A DNA stretch of 64,000 nt from Lanius collurio (lineage: Eukaryota > Chordata > Aves > Passeriformes > Laniidae): assembly GCA_020086605.1 (NCBI GenBank), contig JACBWW010000004.1:34972616-35036615 (forward strand), in the 5' to 3' direction. Numbering within the stretch: the stretch's first letter is position 1; every line of letters begins with the position of its first letter. Below, piece by piece: positions 50,560-63,168 of the stretch. The notes under the pieces are model-generated. The model made no database searches and was not told where the DNA came from. It saw only the letters and a program-made list of their open reading frames with translations. A program made the translations under genes and the position numbers.

Positions 50560-51340
50560 GGCCTCAAAGGTCATCTATACACAACTCTACCCACTGATAA
50601 ACAGATTTTTCCCCATTTTAGATTTTTTCCTCATTAAACATCTTGATGACCTCCACTTTATTGCTATGAGACTTTTTCACCTCATGTTTCACCTTGTTTT
50701 CCAAACACTTACATATCAAGCTGTATGAAGTCTGCCCATGGGTGCAGAGAGGTCCCTGATCTCTCTTCCCACCTAAACTGATTTCCTAGTCTTACTGTGT
50801 GTTTCCCCTTGTCTAGTGGGGTGGGGATTCACATGAGTCTTCTTCCATGCAGCTTAGATTTTTTGGAACATTTTGGGGACCTTGTTGAATGCCATTTCAA
50901 AATCCACACTGACTAAATCAATTACATAACAATTAGAACTGGTTCTGTCTTGCCAGTGTGTTTATTTACATCTTCAAAAGAACTTTAATAAATTTATAGG
51001 AACTGTTTTTCTTCCTAAAAGTGATGTTAGTACTTTTTTACTTTGTTTACTTTCATCTTTATGTCTGCAGATTTATTTAGTCTTACTATTTCTGCCAGTT
51101 TGGCTGACATGAATTTTTTTCTTTTCCTGGCCTATAATTGAAGGACTCCCTGCTGTAGCCCTCACAAATAATTCAGTTTACTGTTTTAATTTTCCTTTCC
51201 TTTGTTACAAAGTGTTTAAGAGGTTGCACACCTCTGTTAATAATTAAACTATTGCATTCTCTAACTTCTTTAGAACTGCTGGAGGAATGCCATCTGTTCC
51301 TGATGATTCGTTATATCAATTTTGTGGATTTTTGATTGTC
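50560..51340 (-). mobile_element. Probable ancient CR1/L3-like LINE remnant
   Basis: Several + strand phrases resemble the reverse complement of old amniote CR1/L3 ORF2 text: GGGGACCTTGTTGAATGCCATTTCAAAATCCA at about 50876, GGAGGAATGCCATCTGTTCCTGATGA at about 51283, and intervening CTTGCCAGTGTGTTTATTTA text. Their order is that expected of one long, heavily decayed antisense copy. Similarity is by memory and divergence is high, so boundaries and subfamily are uncertain. Confidence 0.4.
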
Positions 51341-52696
51341 TGATCTACTAACACTGTTGTTTGAGACAGACCAATGCTGCCTCTGATAAAGAAAATACCT
51401 GATTTGTGAGTCTGCTTAAGCTCATGTTTTATGAAAGCAGATTGGGAAAAAAAGAAGTCAATTTTGCTTGCAAAGTACTCTATAAACAGTTGTATCCCAT
51501 CTTACTAGTCAAAAGGGGATCTTTTTTGGCCTCTTATACATACAGAAACTACCCCTCTTCTCAAGATAAGTAGAGAATTTTTTCAGCATTTTCAGTGCTG
51601 TTGAAAGCAGTAAGCATTTTCAGTGTTAGAGTTACTGTATCTGGAAGTGTGTGCTCCAGGCGTATTTCCATAACTGAGTGAGTTTGGAAGTTACTGCAAT
51701 TTGGGAAGATTTTCCTCTAGACTTGAAATGAAATTAAAAAGAAGGTGAAAGAAGGATTAAACAGAAAAAAATAATTTGGAAGAAGGTAGAGTGGATGGTA
51801 TCTCGGAGGAAATACAGTGGATTTAAAGATTTGAAGATTCAAAAAAATGGGTTATTTTGGCAATTCAGTAAGAATGCCATATATATGCCCTTTAAAAAAG
51901 GTAAAAATGTTACATTGCTGAGAAAGAGGAAGAGAGGGGACAAGTACTTAAAGAAGGCTCTGGACATGCTGTCAGTTAAAATATGATGTAGAGAGAATGA
52001 GGAGATTTTATCCTCATTGAATGTTATTTTGTCAAGTAGAAAATGAGTTGAGGTGATTTTGCGTTTTTTTAAAATGGCATGGTGGGTTTTTTTGTGAGAG
52101 AAGGTATTACCTTTGGAGCACTTTTTTTGCATTTTTATAACTTTAATAATAACTTGTCAAAATGGGTTTGATAGTTTTGAGACAACGGAGAAGTGTTTCT
52201 TAAAGCTGGGTTTCTAAAGTCATTTTCAAATACTTGCAAATTGCAGAGTATACCATTACAATGGCTATAACTCATTTGTTAAAGAGTGGCAGTCATGACA
52301 AAAATGGAGAAGAGAGTGAATAAAAGTGAAAAAAATGAAGATGTATTTGTTGATAGTAAAGGAAAATGTCAAGTTTACAGCAGAGTGACTTTTGAACTAT
52401 TTTAATGTCTGAAACAACACATGAGTTGGTAAATATTTCTCTTACAAAAAGCAGCATTTCTTCTGGCCATTTCAAACTAGGGTTAATTGCATATTCTTTG
52501 TCATTCTTTCATGAATTCAGCACACTGCTCTGTGGAAAGTTAAAAGCTTTTTTCTTTGTCTCTGTGACAGAAAATGGTAACATTGTCTGTTGTCATTCTT
52601 GAATGTTAATGACAATGCATTTAGCGTAATTGAAATCCACTATATTTGTACATATCAGAATTTTAATTTCGGATTTATTTTTATTTTTTCCCACAG
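51341..52696. other. Intronic DNA leading to the ATG exon
   Basis: AT-rich sequence without recognisable elements. It ends in a T-rich tract (TTTATTTTTTCCCACAG) with the AG at 52695-52696, which forms the acceptor of the start-codon exon. Confidence 0.5.
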
Positions 52697-52912
52697 ACTA
52701 TAAATGAAGAATGATGCAATATTCTTAATGCTTTCTATGTACAGCCTTATAAGAATTTTTAAGGACTTGCAGTAAGATAAACACAATTTTTCTCTGGTAC
52801 AATGTGCTGAAGCAGAGGAACTGGCATTGTCCACCTTTGTACAAGCTAAGAACTTAAAATGTTTGCTACTTTGTGAGCAGAAGCAGTTCTGGAGTGAATT
52901 GAACTTCTGAAA
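52697..52912 (+). other. FUT8: FUT8 5' UTR portion of the start-codon exon
   Basis: It lies between a clear acceptor (TTTTTTCCCACAG) and the ATG. Several upstream ATGs are present. The longest uORF is 52704-52775, 23 codons; shorter ones begin at 52711 and in the last 100 nt. An in-frame TGA at 52895-52897 shows that the FUT8 reading frame cannot extend upstream, which fixes the start at 52913. The acceptor could differ by a few bases, since no cDNA is available here. Confidence 0.75.
52704..52775 (+). promoter_or_regulatory. Upstream ORF in FUT8 5' UTR (23 codons)
   Basis: ATG at 52704 to TAA at 52773-52775, entirely upstream of the FUT8 start and not overlapping it. Scanning ribosomes would meet this and at least one other uATG (52711) before 52913, so they may dampen FUT8 translation. 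No conservation evidence is available here. Confidence 0.5.
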
Positions 52913-53115
52913 ATGCGGCCATGGACTGGTTCCTGGCGTTGGATTATGCTCATCCTCTTTGCTTGGGGAACTTTACTCTTTTATATTGGTGGACACCTGG
53001 TACGAGACAACGAGCACCCAGATCATTCCAGTCGTGAATTGTCCAAGATCCTCGCTAAACTTGAACGGTTAAAGCAGCAAAATGAAGACTTAAGGCGTAT
53101 GGCAGAATCTCTCAG
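52913..53115 (+). CDS. FUT8: FUT8 coding exon 1: cytoplasmic tail, membrane anchor, start of stem
   Basis: It encodes the first 67 residues plus two bases of codon 68 of alpha-1,6-fucosyltransferase, the Golgi type II membrane enzyme (family GT23). That enzyme moves fucose from GDP-fucose to the innermost GlcNAc of N-glycans. The translation begins [20 protein letters not shown] and matches the vertebrate protein almost exactly. Residues 1-9 are a short basic tail, about 10-30 a hydrophobic anchor, and about 40-68 a heptad-like helix ([20 protein letters not shown]) of the stem that supports dimerisation. The start is set by an in-frame stop 16 nt upstream and an A at -3. The exon ends CTCAG before GTAGGA at 53116, intron phase 2. 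Identification is firm. Confidence 0.98.
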
Positions 53116-56100
53116 GTAGGATCTGAAAGTAATTAAAACTGTTCAGAAAATGTTTGAAATATGAAATATCAGAAATTAAATTGTAAGGGTTGTTTGTGGG
53201 AGTTTTTGCAAATGATATTTAACATTTAAGTATAGGTAAGTGTTCTAATCTGTGCTCTAAGTAGCTAAAAATATATTGCAAAACTTTAAATAAATGTACA
53301 TTTAGTCCTGGTCTAACGCAGTCATTATTTAAGAGTCATTTAATGGTGTGGAAATGTTACTGTCACAATAACAGAGTTCTGTAGGTGATTCACCCCTCAA
53401 TGCCAGCTTCAAACAAGTGCAATTATTATGACATTCATACAAATGAGAACATCTAGTTCTTTATACTTCTGCATGCAGTAATTGGAAGAGCTCGTTTTAA
53501 AATTGCTGAAAACATTTGTACAGCTTGTTGAAGATAAATGCTGACTTGCTGAAGATGATCTGCAATAGATTGCTGCATTATACAAATTCTTTTATCCAAG
53601 TTTTCTTCTTTGCCTTGCTGCTACACTTGTAGAAACTTGTAAAACAGTAGGAACATCTCCTTTTTTACAGTCATTAGATTGTAGATGGGTATGATTACAT
53701 TCTGAAGTGTTTTCTTTCACCTTTTCAGACAGTCAGCTTTTAACGTTAGATTCAAGGTATCCTATCATAAAAACCTGAAAGGGAAAGCTGCTTAGGCAGG
53801 ATGTGTCAGCACCAGGATGGACCTAAGTATGTGGACAGCACCACATGCAGCCTAAAAAGCTGGGATGGATCATGGGGACAAGTGCAGAGGCTTTGTATGT
53901 TGTAGGAAGGAGGAGAAGAGTAAAGTATAAGATGGGAGAATCCCAGAATGGGAAGGTAGTGTTTATTTTTAAAATGTCTAAATGAGCTGAATTCACTAAT
54001 CTGAATTTTTTACTGAATTCACTGTCTCTTTCCCAGCTCTGTGCCCTCGAGCACCACGTGTGTAGCAGTGGTGTGGCCAGGATCACCTGTGCAGTACATG
54101 GAGAGCAAGGGGCACTGAGAGTTCATCGTGTCTCTTGGTTGGTTCTTGCTTGGCAAGGAGAAACTGATTTTGGACTTGCCTTTTAATACCCTTTAGGAGC
54201 AGATTTTGGATCTTCTAACCTGCTATTTTTCTTAATATTTCATGGGAAAAATTACAGAATTACACAAATTTATTTTCTATGTGAGTGTGTTTTAGGATTC
54301 TAGTCCTGTTCTTGTTACCTCAAGTCAGTTTGTTTCCCACGTTCATTTAATAAAATCATGCATCAACTCGGTAGCAGTGAAATGAATTACCTTTCCTCCT
54401 TAGCCTGTTCTGATGTTTCTTTTCATGCATTCTCTCTTTCATTCTTACCCAGGCTGTTGGATTTTCTAGGCTGGGTAGCCTTCCCTGCCTCACTGCAGTA
54501 TTTCTTCACTAATGTCTTGGGGTGACTTTCCCCGAACCTGGTGGGGGAGGAGTGGTTGTAACCTGCCTTCTATCAGAGGATATTTTCTTCCAAATTTATC
54601 CAAACCAGCACAACTGCACTCTGTTCCTGGTTTCTGGAATGCACTGTAGATATGGCTGCATGCTGATGAGGCTCTTTGCCTTAGAAATATGTCTTAGTTT
54701 TGAACTGTGTGTCAGCCCTGAAGAAGCACCTCAGCATTCATGAACGGCTCTCCAGAGGTGGAGAAATGCTGCTGACCCAAGTACTCTCTACAGTGAGCAT
54801 AATCTTCACCTCGAGTAATATGGCCATGAATGGCTGAGTGGGCTATAGTTTCCTAAGCTCAGTTTATTAATATATGGTAACAACAGTATTTGAAAAGATT
54901 TTAATATGTGTTGTTGACAAACTGGTGGAATGTACATGCTGATATGAAGAAACTTCAGCAAGGCCCTGTATTTGACTAAGGCAATAACATTTAACTGTCT
55001 TGAATATTAGACAGTCATAGTTAGCCTTGGGGTTTCTTGCCTCAGAGGTGGTAATATCTGGTCTTGAATGTAAAGATTACCACCCTCCATGCTTTCAGCC
55101 CCCCATGTTTGTCTGACTTGAATAAAGGGTAATGTGTTGTATTGCACAGCTATGGAAATACAATCCATTCAAATTACACAGTGACTAGAAGACAGTAAAT
55201 TATTTTATTGATGGCAGGATCCTGTTTTCCTCTCAAGAAGGGGGTGGTAGAGACAAGAGATGCTAAGTAGAGGCTAAAGTATATTTTAGGCAGTGATGAT
55301 TTTTCTAAATATCTTTGTATATTTCAGTAACCTTATCTATATTCAGATAAATATTACCCTTTTGGTGGGAAAGTTTTAAATAATAGCTTATCCTGTTGGT
55401 AATTTCCCATGCTTTATAAAAATAAAAACATTAGTTTGTATCTACTCTAACCATGTTAGAATATTTCAACATACCTTCTTTATGCTTCAGTTAATGACTT
55501 CAAGAGCTGGAATTAGATCAAGTGGTGCAAAACTCTGTTGGCTGGACTCTGTTCAGCTTCTTTTTTGTGAACATGTTGTTTAACAATATTTCTGAGACTT
55601 TTCCTCAGAGCGATTCTGTATAACCACAGGAGAATCTGGAATTCTAGCATGAGAAAGCCTAAATGACTTTAAATACCAGTTGAACAGCCACACGTGTCCT
55701 GGTTCAGTAGTCAGTGATCTCCAGGCATGAGCCACTTTGAGACTGGAAAATAACCAGTCATAGTTTATGCTGGAAGTACTCTGAGATTGCTGAACTACAG
55801 GACTTTGAGGGAAATGATGCATGACAATGTAGGGCTTTTTCATTATTTTTACTGTGCCAAATCCATGGTACTGTTTACATAGAAACATCACAAATAGGTT
55901 TTAAAACTATCCTAGTCAACCTGTGTTATTAAAGTATTAAATCATAATGTGGTACATAATTTCAGTGTCTTATTATTTTTTTGTTTGCTAGATAGAACAA
56001 GTTGTGTTGAAAGTAGATGTTAGCTTTAAAATTGTCCCAGTTACAGTTTTATAGCAGTATGTCTGTGTAAAATGAGGCATTAACCAGCAGTCCATGGGTT

Positions 56101-59100
56101 TAGTATCTGTCCTGGAAGAGATCACTGCTGCTGTGAGCACACGTTATAGCAACAAAACACCTCTTAACTTCAGAAATCCAGTTAGACAGAAAAGATTACT
56201 TTTGCTCCAGTTTACATCTTAAAGACATAATTTATTTTAGGCTTTACTAATAAAAGACAGAAAGACTGGAACTATTATTTGAATATGATTTAATTGCTAG
56301 AATTTTTTGTTTTGTACTGAAAACTCCTGTTACTGACAGTGGCAGTTAAATCTGAGTGTATAAAACAACAGTCTCTACATCAGTATAGCTCATAAAGAGC
56401 ATGAGCTAATAACTTGGTTTTGCTGCCGTTTTTCACTAAGATTTTATATCTAGAGAACAAAACAGCACCTTTTTTTGTGGTTAAAACGTAGAATATATTA
56501 TGGTATGCAACAGGGTTAAGCCAATGCCTGAAATTAGATGTATTCCAATTAAGAATTTAAGGTTACTTGTAGAGGATTTTATACAAGATGAGAGTGCCTT
56601 CCTGTAAAATTGTAACAATAAACAAACATCTGATTAACTATACCAGTTAATTATGCTAGTTAAAATATTTTGGCACTATTAGATAAATCTTTTGGATGGT
56701 AAAAAGCTCCAGGTTAACAGAATTCATCTTAGTGAGCAATGAAGTTTTGTAATTGGTAGAAAATTATAATAATGAGTAGCTGTGCCATTAATACTAGCCT
56801 AGTTAGGGCAGGCAGGAAGGGGCAAAAGATGGGTATGGTTACAAGAATTTTTAATTTAATAAAAGCATAAGGGTTTTTTTTAATTTCCATTTTGAAGTTA
56901 GAAAAAATTGGTATTGCATATTTAATCACATTGTTAGTTAAAATGGTAAAATGCATTTCGATACATTTCAACTGCCTGGACTTTCCCATTATAATGGGTT
57001 CCTGTGACTTCTCTGACTTCCTTATCACCTGATAAACGTGTCTGTTTTCTGGGATGGTTGGAAACAGGAGCTGGACTGTGCTTGTTTCCATCCATCTCTC
57101 TGTGAATGCCAGCAGACAACGACAAGAAGTAATCTTTCCACCCTGAGATCTGAATCCTCCTTTGCTGCCAGTTTATGTAGCAGCTCCTCATCCCCAAAGA
57201 CAACAAAAAAGAAAACCAAAAATGTGCTTTATGAAGCATACCTTATGTGTATGCAAAACCAACCATTCAAAACTTGAAAAGGATCCTATCTGTGAAAGGG
57301 CTTTATAAAATCTTGATTTTTTTCCTCTGTGGTACTTAAATAATATCTGATTTTGTAATTTTCTTCCACTTGCTTCTTTTCACACAAGATATGGAAGGAG
57401 CAGAATTAAAGTTTTAGGGCATTGATAGGTACTTGTTTGGGTTATTCTGGTTTATTTCCCACCGACTGCAACCACTTGTATATTTGATTTCACAAAATAT
57501 ATTATGTTTTTATGATTTTAAAAAATATTTTTAATTTATTACCCATATTGATTAAGAATAGTTCTTATTTTTGTAAGGATTTTTGGTGAGCATATTTTTA
57601 GATACTTATTTTCTAAGATGTATGTACCTTTGCAAGAGTGCAAGTTGGAACAGTCACTCTTTTTGAAAATGGCCTGGAATGAAAAAAAAAAGTTCCTTTA
57701 GGAACTGAGTACACTTTTATGCTGCACTTCTGATTACTTGAAATTACATCAGGTACTGCATAGGTTTTATGGTGTATTTAAAAAGCCTCAGGTGAGAAGT
57801 TACTGTAGTTTTTCTTTTGCCAGTATGCTGCTTTGTAAAAACCTTGCTTGTGGGCTATAAAGAGGCACAGATGTATACTAGTGATGCACAAGATGAAGAG
57901 ACTTAAAGGTGTTTTGTATTGTCTTGAGTTTTAGAAATTATGTGCATGAATATTGTCGTGTAGTGAGATTTGGAGTTACCGTAGTCTGTATGTGATTATA
58001 AACAATATTGTGGGAGCAAAACTGGGTTGATTTTAGAAGCAGTCTAGATTTCAATAGTGCGAAATAGTAATAAAACTGATTTTTTTATAGGTTGTTGTTT
58101 TACTATTCTATATCCAGTTGAACTGGAAGAACCCTTTCAAGGACACTTACATAGTGTGACAGCAAAAATGGAAACCTGATAGGGAGTAATAATCAAATCA
58201 AAGTATTACATAATGTTGTTTCCTAAACAGTAGTTTTAGGAAGTAGTTTTACCTGAAATTTTTACTTACTCTTAGGATTATGGTATGACTGCTAAAGACT
58301 GTCGCTGTTGCATATAGATGATCTAAGGCTTTTAGGAGGGAGAGAGCTTGAAATTACAACTTCTGTAATGTCTAGTTTTCTTGGGTGGAAGCTGTGTATG
58401 CCTTCATCCTTGTCCTGGGCTTGCTTTATTTTTGCAATACATTAATGCTTCATAGTCTTTATGTGCTTCTTTGTGTATTACTGGGTAGTAGTCAATTTTT
58501 TATATTTTAGAGTATTTTGATGGAGGATAAACCTGGCAGTTTAGGAACCAGTAATTTCAGAGTTTTCTTCAGGGAAATAGAGAATCTTGTTAAATGGATT
58601 CATACTGTGTACATGTTAGGAATGCATCGCATTTGGACTATATGTGCTTCCTAGAGTCTATTAAATATTGCATTTTGTAGAACCTGCAATTCTTTTAATA
58701 AATACGATAGCCTGTTTCTTAACCTGAATAGGATTGTGTGTAATAAAGCAGAACAGAGGTGGAAAAGGGCAAAATGTCATCAAAATAATAAAACCCAACA
58801 CTAATATCTCTAGACATTATTCTCATAGTTCTGAGTGTAGCTTCAGAAAGAAGAGATCAGATTTTAAATTTGAAATAGTACTAGAGTTGCTTTAATGTAA
58901 CTGGTGCTGAGGCTGGTGGAGAATCCAAATTCGAGATCAATTAATCATAAGCAACTCTATTAAAGTACTTCTGTCAGTTACTCTGAGCAGTTTTTGGGCC
59001 CATTAAACCTGTAAAAAGCATTGAAGGGGCTTGGATAGAAGAATAGTTTTGAGTTGATAAAAATTTAAATAGGTACAGTTTTCTATTACATGTATTTAAA

Positions 59101-59865
59101 ATATCTCAAGTTTGAAGGTGACGGCACTGCACAGGCCAGTGTGTGAAGGATGAAGATAATTGTACTAAATGGTGGGCACCTCTGCTCTTTTTGAAACTTT
59201 TTGTGCAATTCTGAGTTAAGGGAAGGGACACATGTGCAGTGGCTATAAATCAGCACTGATCAGGGCTGTGCTGATCTAAATTGATAAGGCATGTTTGCTC
59301 TTTATTTGCAGATAACGTTGACTCTTATATTTCAGTTTTATTTACTGAGAAGGTTTTGTCTAAGAAGGATGAAGTGACAACCTGAATTCTTTTTGTTTGT
59401 GTGTGCTAGTGGTCATTAATAATTGAACGTGATTTTCTTCTTGGGGAAAAAAAAAAACTGAAATAAGAAAAGACAGTCATAATTTGGCTTTAGTTAGTTA
59501 TAAACCTTCTAGCTCCATACAAAGAACTTAGATATAAATGAAAGAATGGGAAAATATTTGAGTGTCAACTTGTGAAATCTTATATTTTTCCTTTTGCTGA
59601 TAAATTAGTGTAACCTTTTAAATATCCTGGAAATAAGAAAAGGTTAGAATGGTTTTTTGTAATTTATGGATTTTTCAAAATTATTTTTACAATTATTTTA
59701 CACAATATGGCAGTTCTAGCTAAATTGAATGTCACTATGATTAATTTTTAAGGGGTTGTTTTTGCCTTCAGAGATCCAGACTAGATATCATTGCTTTTTC
59801 ATTGCCTCTCTGTCACCTGAAGGTGATGAGAATTTGGCCTCAGTCATATGGATTATGTACATAGA

Positions 59866-59888
59866 TTTTTTTTTTTTTTTTTTTTTTT
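59866..59888. repeat. Poly-T tract (23 T)
   Basis: An uninterrupted T run followed by AG. It resembles a polypyrimidine tract with an acceptor, but no FUT8 coding sequence follows, so it is treated as a simple repeat. Confidence 0.9.
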
Positions 59889-60326
59889 AGCTGGATTAAC
59901 AAGGGACAAAGTAGAAACAGGTTATCTCTACAACATAATCTTTCTGATGTTTAAAGTTATACAGTAATGTCTTCATTTGATGAGTTGATTATAGAAAAGA
60001 TAATTTCTATTTGCTATCAAATGGTAGGAAGCAGCATGCAAACATCACACCTTGTAACTACTGAGAATTGAAATAAACCCACTACTTGGTTTATTACCTT
60101 ACTGACCATTTAAACAGATTATAATTGTGTTTATTTTATGTTCATAACTTAATTTACAGTTTTGCCATAGTAATAAGTGAAGGACACTCTGCACTAGATG
60201 CTTACAGACGTGATTTTTTATTACTGCTTAGAATCATCTTAGTTAAGATGAACTTACTTGAAGCTCACCTCTCATTTTTAAGGAGTAAAATAGTTGTCAG
60301 GACTTACTTGGTAAGAATTATTTTGG

Positions 60327-60358
60327 TAAGAATTCCTGTTTTTCAATAGGAATTCTTA
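60327..60358. repeat. 11-bp inverted repeat
   Basis: Arms 60327-60337 and 60348-60358 (TAAGAATTCCT and its complement) are separated by 10 nt. Just upstream, TGGTAAGAATT occurs twice 15 bp apart. Probably small-scale local duplication. Confidence 0.7.
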
Positions 60359-62943
60359 TCCATACGTGTGCATAATTACTAGGATATCTAGGATATTCTG
60401 CACTAAAAGTTACCTGCATACAGCATGCTATGAGACTAGACAAGGATTTTAATTTCAAACGCTTTTCCCTCAAATGTTGTCTTATCTCCAAGTCAGTTGG
60501 AGTACTTGTAGAGGGTAATAACAGCCCAAGCTGTGCTGGTTGCAGAGAAGAATCTTTTCCATAATTTTGAAGCTAGATGAAAGTGTGGAAGACAGCAATT
60601 CTGAGTCTGATGAGGTAACAGATGTGGAGACAAAACTGAAGAAAGAATAAGCTACCTTAGTTTCGTCCTAAAATGATGTAATTTTTGAAAATCCAAACAA
60701 CTAGCTTAGAGAATGTCCCCTCATCCCAGCTCTTTTATCTAACAGTCTAAGTATAGTAAAAATTTTTATTGCAGTGTGCCAAAGCAAGATGAATGTGAAA
60801 TGGCATGTAGTTTTCATTTTAAGATCTTAATTATATCAAATGATCAACATTACTGTGCTTCTTTCATATCATCCACAGCCATCCTTCTGTAGGATTCTCT
60901 AATTGCTACTTTAATAGACTTTCCTTATGCTAAGACAATTTGTACACTGTCTCAAGACTTCTTATAGTAATTGTTTTGTATCCTTTTACCCTATTGTTCT
61001 TCACAGATTCTACCTTTAGGGTGTGTGACTTGTACAAGATAAACTCTTCCATTTTTTTCTGGTAATTTTGTGGTTAGTTGTTCCTTCACAACTCCAGCTG
61101 TGGTACCAAGTCAGCAGATCACAAACACATTTCCATCTGGTGGGTTTAAATTAGTGTAAGAACATAAATATCTTTTAATGTACTTTTTAGAGGCTTGTTT
61201 GTATTGTCTTGCACTTGCCAATACAATACTGGATCTCACTGTGATACAGTACTGTACGTTTCTTGTAGAAACAAATTTACAATTATATTGTTGAAATGAA
61301 GAGTATATTTAGGGAGTGCACATGATGAAGATTAGGATATTTTACACAGTTTTGATGTGCTTGTTCCATCAGTGCATGAAAAAGCAGATGTATGAGCAGT
61401 TGATGATAATTCCTTTTTGTTTACTTCAGTAATTTTAGAACACAAATATTTTTTCAATAATTATCCCTAATAGGATAGGGATCCTTTCACTAGGAGGCTT
61501 TAAGACTGCAGAATTTTTTTCTAAATTTCTGTTGGGCTATGTAGCTTCTTCTTCCACCTCTCCTACCCCCTTCTGAAAAAGGGTGCTTAAACTCTCTGCT
61601 TCATGTGATACACCATTCTGATGCTCACATTAAGTATTTGTTCTCTTCAGCTGTTCCAAGGAAAATGAACTTCCCATCAGTCCCTGAAATTTTATTGGCA
61701 TTTAGTCATCCAGACCTGAGAGATATTAAAGTTAATAATATCTCAGTAGGATATTTAGAATGCTGTCATTTCTTTTTTCCAGGGAAGGTGCTCCCTCAAA
61801 CCCTTGTTTTCTCTATGCTGGAGGCACCTTTTGTCTGTCAAGGACTCTTCCTGTGTATGGTGCTGTGAAACTCTGTTTGTGTGTGGAGAGAATATCTGTT
61901 TCTTTTTATGTTCATATTCCTTTATGAAGGAAGAATCATCTTCATGTTGTGCAAGAGTTCCGTATTCTTTGCAGTTCTCAAGACTTCTCATTGCACATTT
62001 GCTTGCTCTTTTTCTCTTTAGGGTCTGCTCTTATAACAGGTTATAAAACGTGAAATAATTTTTAACCAGAAGTATAATTTCCCTTGAAATTAGAAGAGTT
62101 TTTATTCTACCTGCATTAAATTTGTGAGGAAAATAATAGTTAGCATTTAGTTTCTAAACTTTAATAATTTTGGTTTATTAATACATGGATTCAAGTTGAG
62201 ATGATGAACAAACCTCAGGAATGCCCTCAGGGCTGACTTATGGCTCATAGATTTCAGGATATGTATTTCCATACTTCTCCTGTGTTCACGTATCAGAAAT
62301 TTTACAAATTGATGGTACAGTTGCTGGTGTTGTTTCAGGTAATGTACAGTTTAGAATAAGAGATCATGACAGTGGTGCATTTAAGCAGGTTGGATCTTGT
62401 TCTGAGTCCATACAATACATTGAAGTCATGCTGGGTGAATGTGTAGGAAGCCTTAGCTAGAGTTCAAGAGCTGGAGCCCTGATTCTCTAAGAATACGTGG
62501 CCAGGGTTCAAGAGCAGAATGTACCTCGTGTGTGAATATAAGAAGAGTCAGAAATAGTCTCTTGAAGGTACATATGTTGAATAGGCTTTGTTTGTGTGCC
62601 AATCAGGTCAACAATTAAACTGCCACAGATGCTATTTTCACAAGCAGAGCCTTGCATTGTTCGTGTCAGTGAGTGGAAGTCTTGAAAACAGCACAGGATG
62701 GACCAGGCTGAATCCTACATTGCATCTGTGTTATGCACTGTTTTTCTCTTATGGAGTTGTGCTTTCAAAATCTTGTTTATGTCAATATGTTTAATTTCTT
62801 CTGGTTTTAAGGAAATATTATGAAGGTGCATCAGTAAAACAGTACGGAATAAAAATGAGAGGAGAGCTGAATTGTTAATGCAAATAATTTATCAAATAAT
62901 TATATTTATGAATCATGCAATTTCTTTATTTTCTCTATCCTAG

Positions 62944-63059
62944 GATACCAGATGGTCCCGTTGATCAGGGACCAGCTGCAGGAAAGGTACATGCTTTAGA
63001 GGAGCAACTTCTAAAGGCCAAAGAACAGATAGAAAACTATAAGAAGCGGGCAGGAGATG
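62944..63059 (+). CDS. FUT8: FUT8 coding exon 2: stem region
   Basis: 116 nt completing codon 68 (AG+G, Arg) and encoding residues 69-106, then one base of codon 107. The translation runs [20 protein letters not shown] and then [18 protein letters not shown], aligning with the mammalian stem without gaps. It forms the linker between the first stem helix and the long helix that pairs in the dimeric coiled coil. The acceptor is CTATCCTAG; the donor is the rather weak ATG before GTTGGT at 63060. A better-looking GTAGAT donor 4 nt downstream (63064) would shift the frame with every nearby acceptor. Since 116 is not a multiple of three, skipping this exon would break the frame. Identification is firm. 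Confidence 0.95.
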
Positions 63060-63168
63060 GTTGGTAGATAAGTTTTCTTTTACTTCTAAAACAAGTTTTG
63101 GTGTTTTGGTATTTCTTATCACAAATATATTGGCTTCTTATGCCTTTTTTTTTTTTTTTTTTTAGTAG
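63060..63168 (+). other. FUT8: Very short FUT8 intron (about 105-109 nt)
   Basis: Donor GTTGGT at 63060 and a polypyrimidine tract of 19 T (63145-63163) running straight into TAGTAGAG. The AGs at 63164-63165 and 63167-63168 both give in-frame products; the AG at 63169-63170 does not. The contrast with the neighbouring 9.8-kb intron is notable. Confidence 0.85.

Larger units (their letters stand above)
181..52696 (+). other. FUT8: Large first intron(s) of FUT8 (5' UTR intron)
   Basis: About 52.5 kb of AT-rich DNA separates the CpG-island exon from the acceptor of the ATG exon at 52695-52696. If the candidate exon at 43338-43432 is real, this is two introns of about 43.2 and 9.3 kb. It contains CR1 fragments and simple repeats, but no complete recognisable gene. 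The many ORFs of 60-150 codons scattered on both strands match what chance gives in DNA of this length and composition. Confidence 0.7.
53116..62943 (+). other. FUT8: FUT8 intron after coding exon 1
   Basis: About 9.8 kb of AT-rich intron from donor GTAGGA to acceptor CTATCCTAG (AG at 62942-62943). It holds a 23-T run at 59866-59888 and a small inverted repeat at 60327-60358. I recognise no CR1 copy or other gene here. ORFs such as 56729-57091 (minus) and 61605-61868 (plus) look like chance. Confidence 0.85.

Noticed and set aside
57025..57277. Overlapping plus- and minus-strand ORFs rich in Ser/Lys
   Set aside because: Both strands open simultaneously, with no family resemblance and no splice signals supporting an exon.
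59866..59935. Poly-T plus AG followed by an ACAG/GTTATC donor as a possible extra FUT8 exon
   Set aside because: The enclosed sequence does not encode FUT8, the known coding exons splice in phase without it, and the donor is weak.
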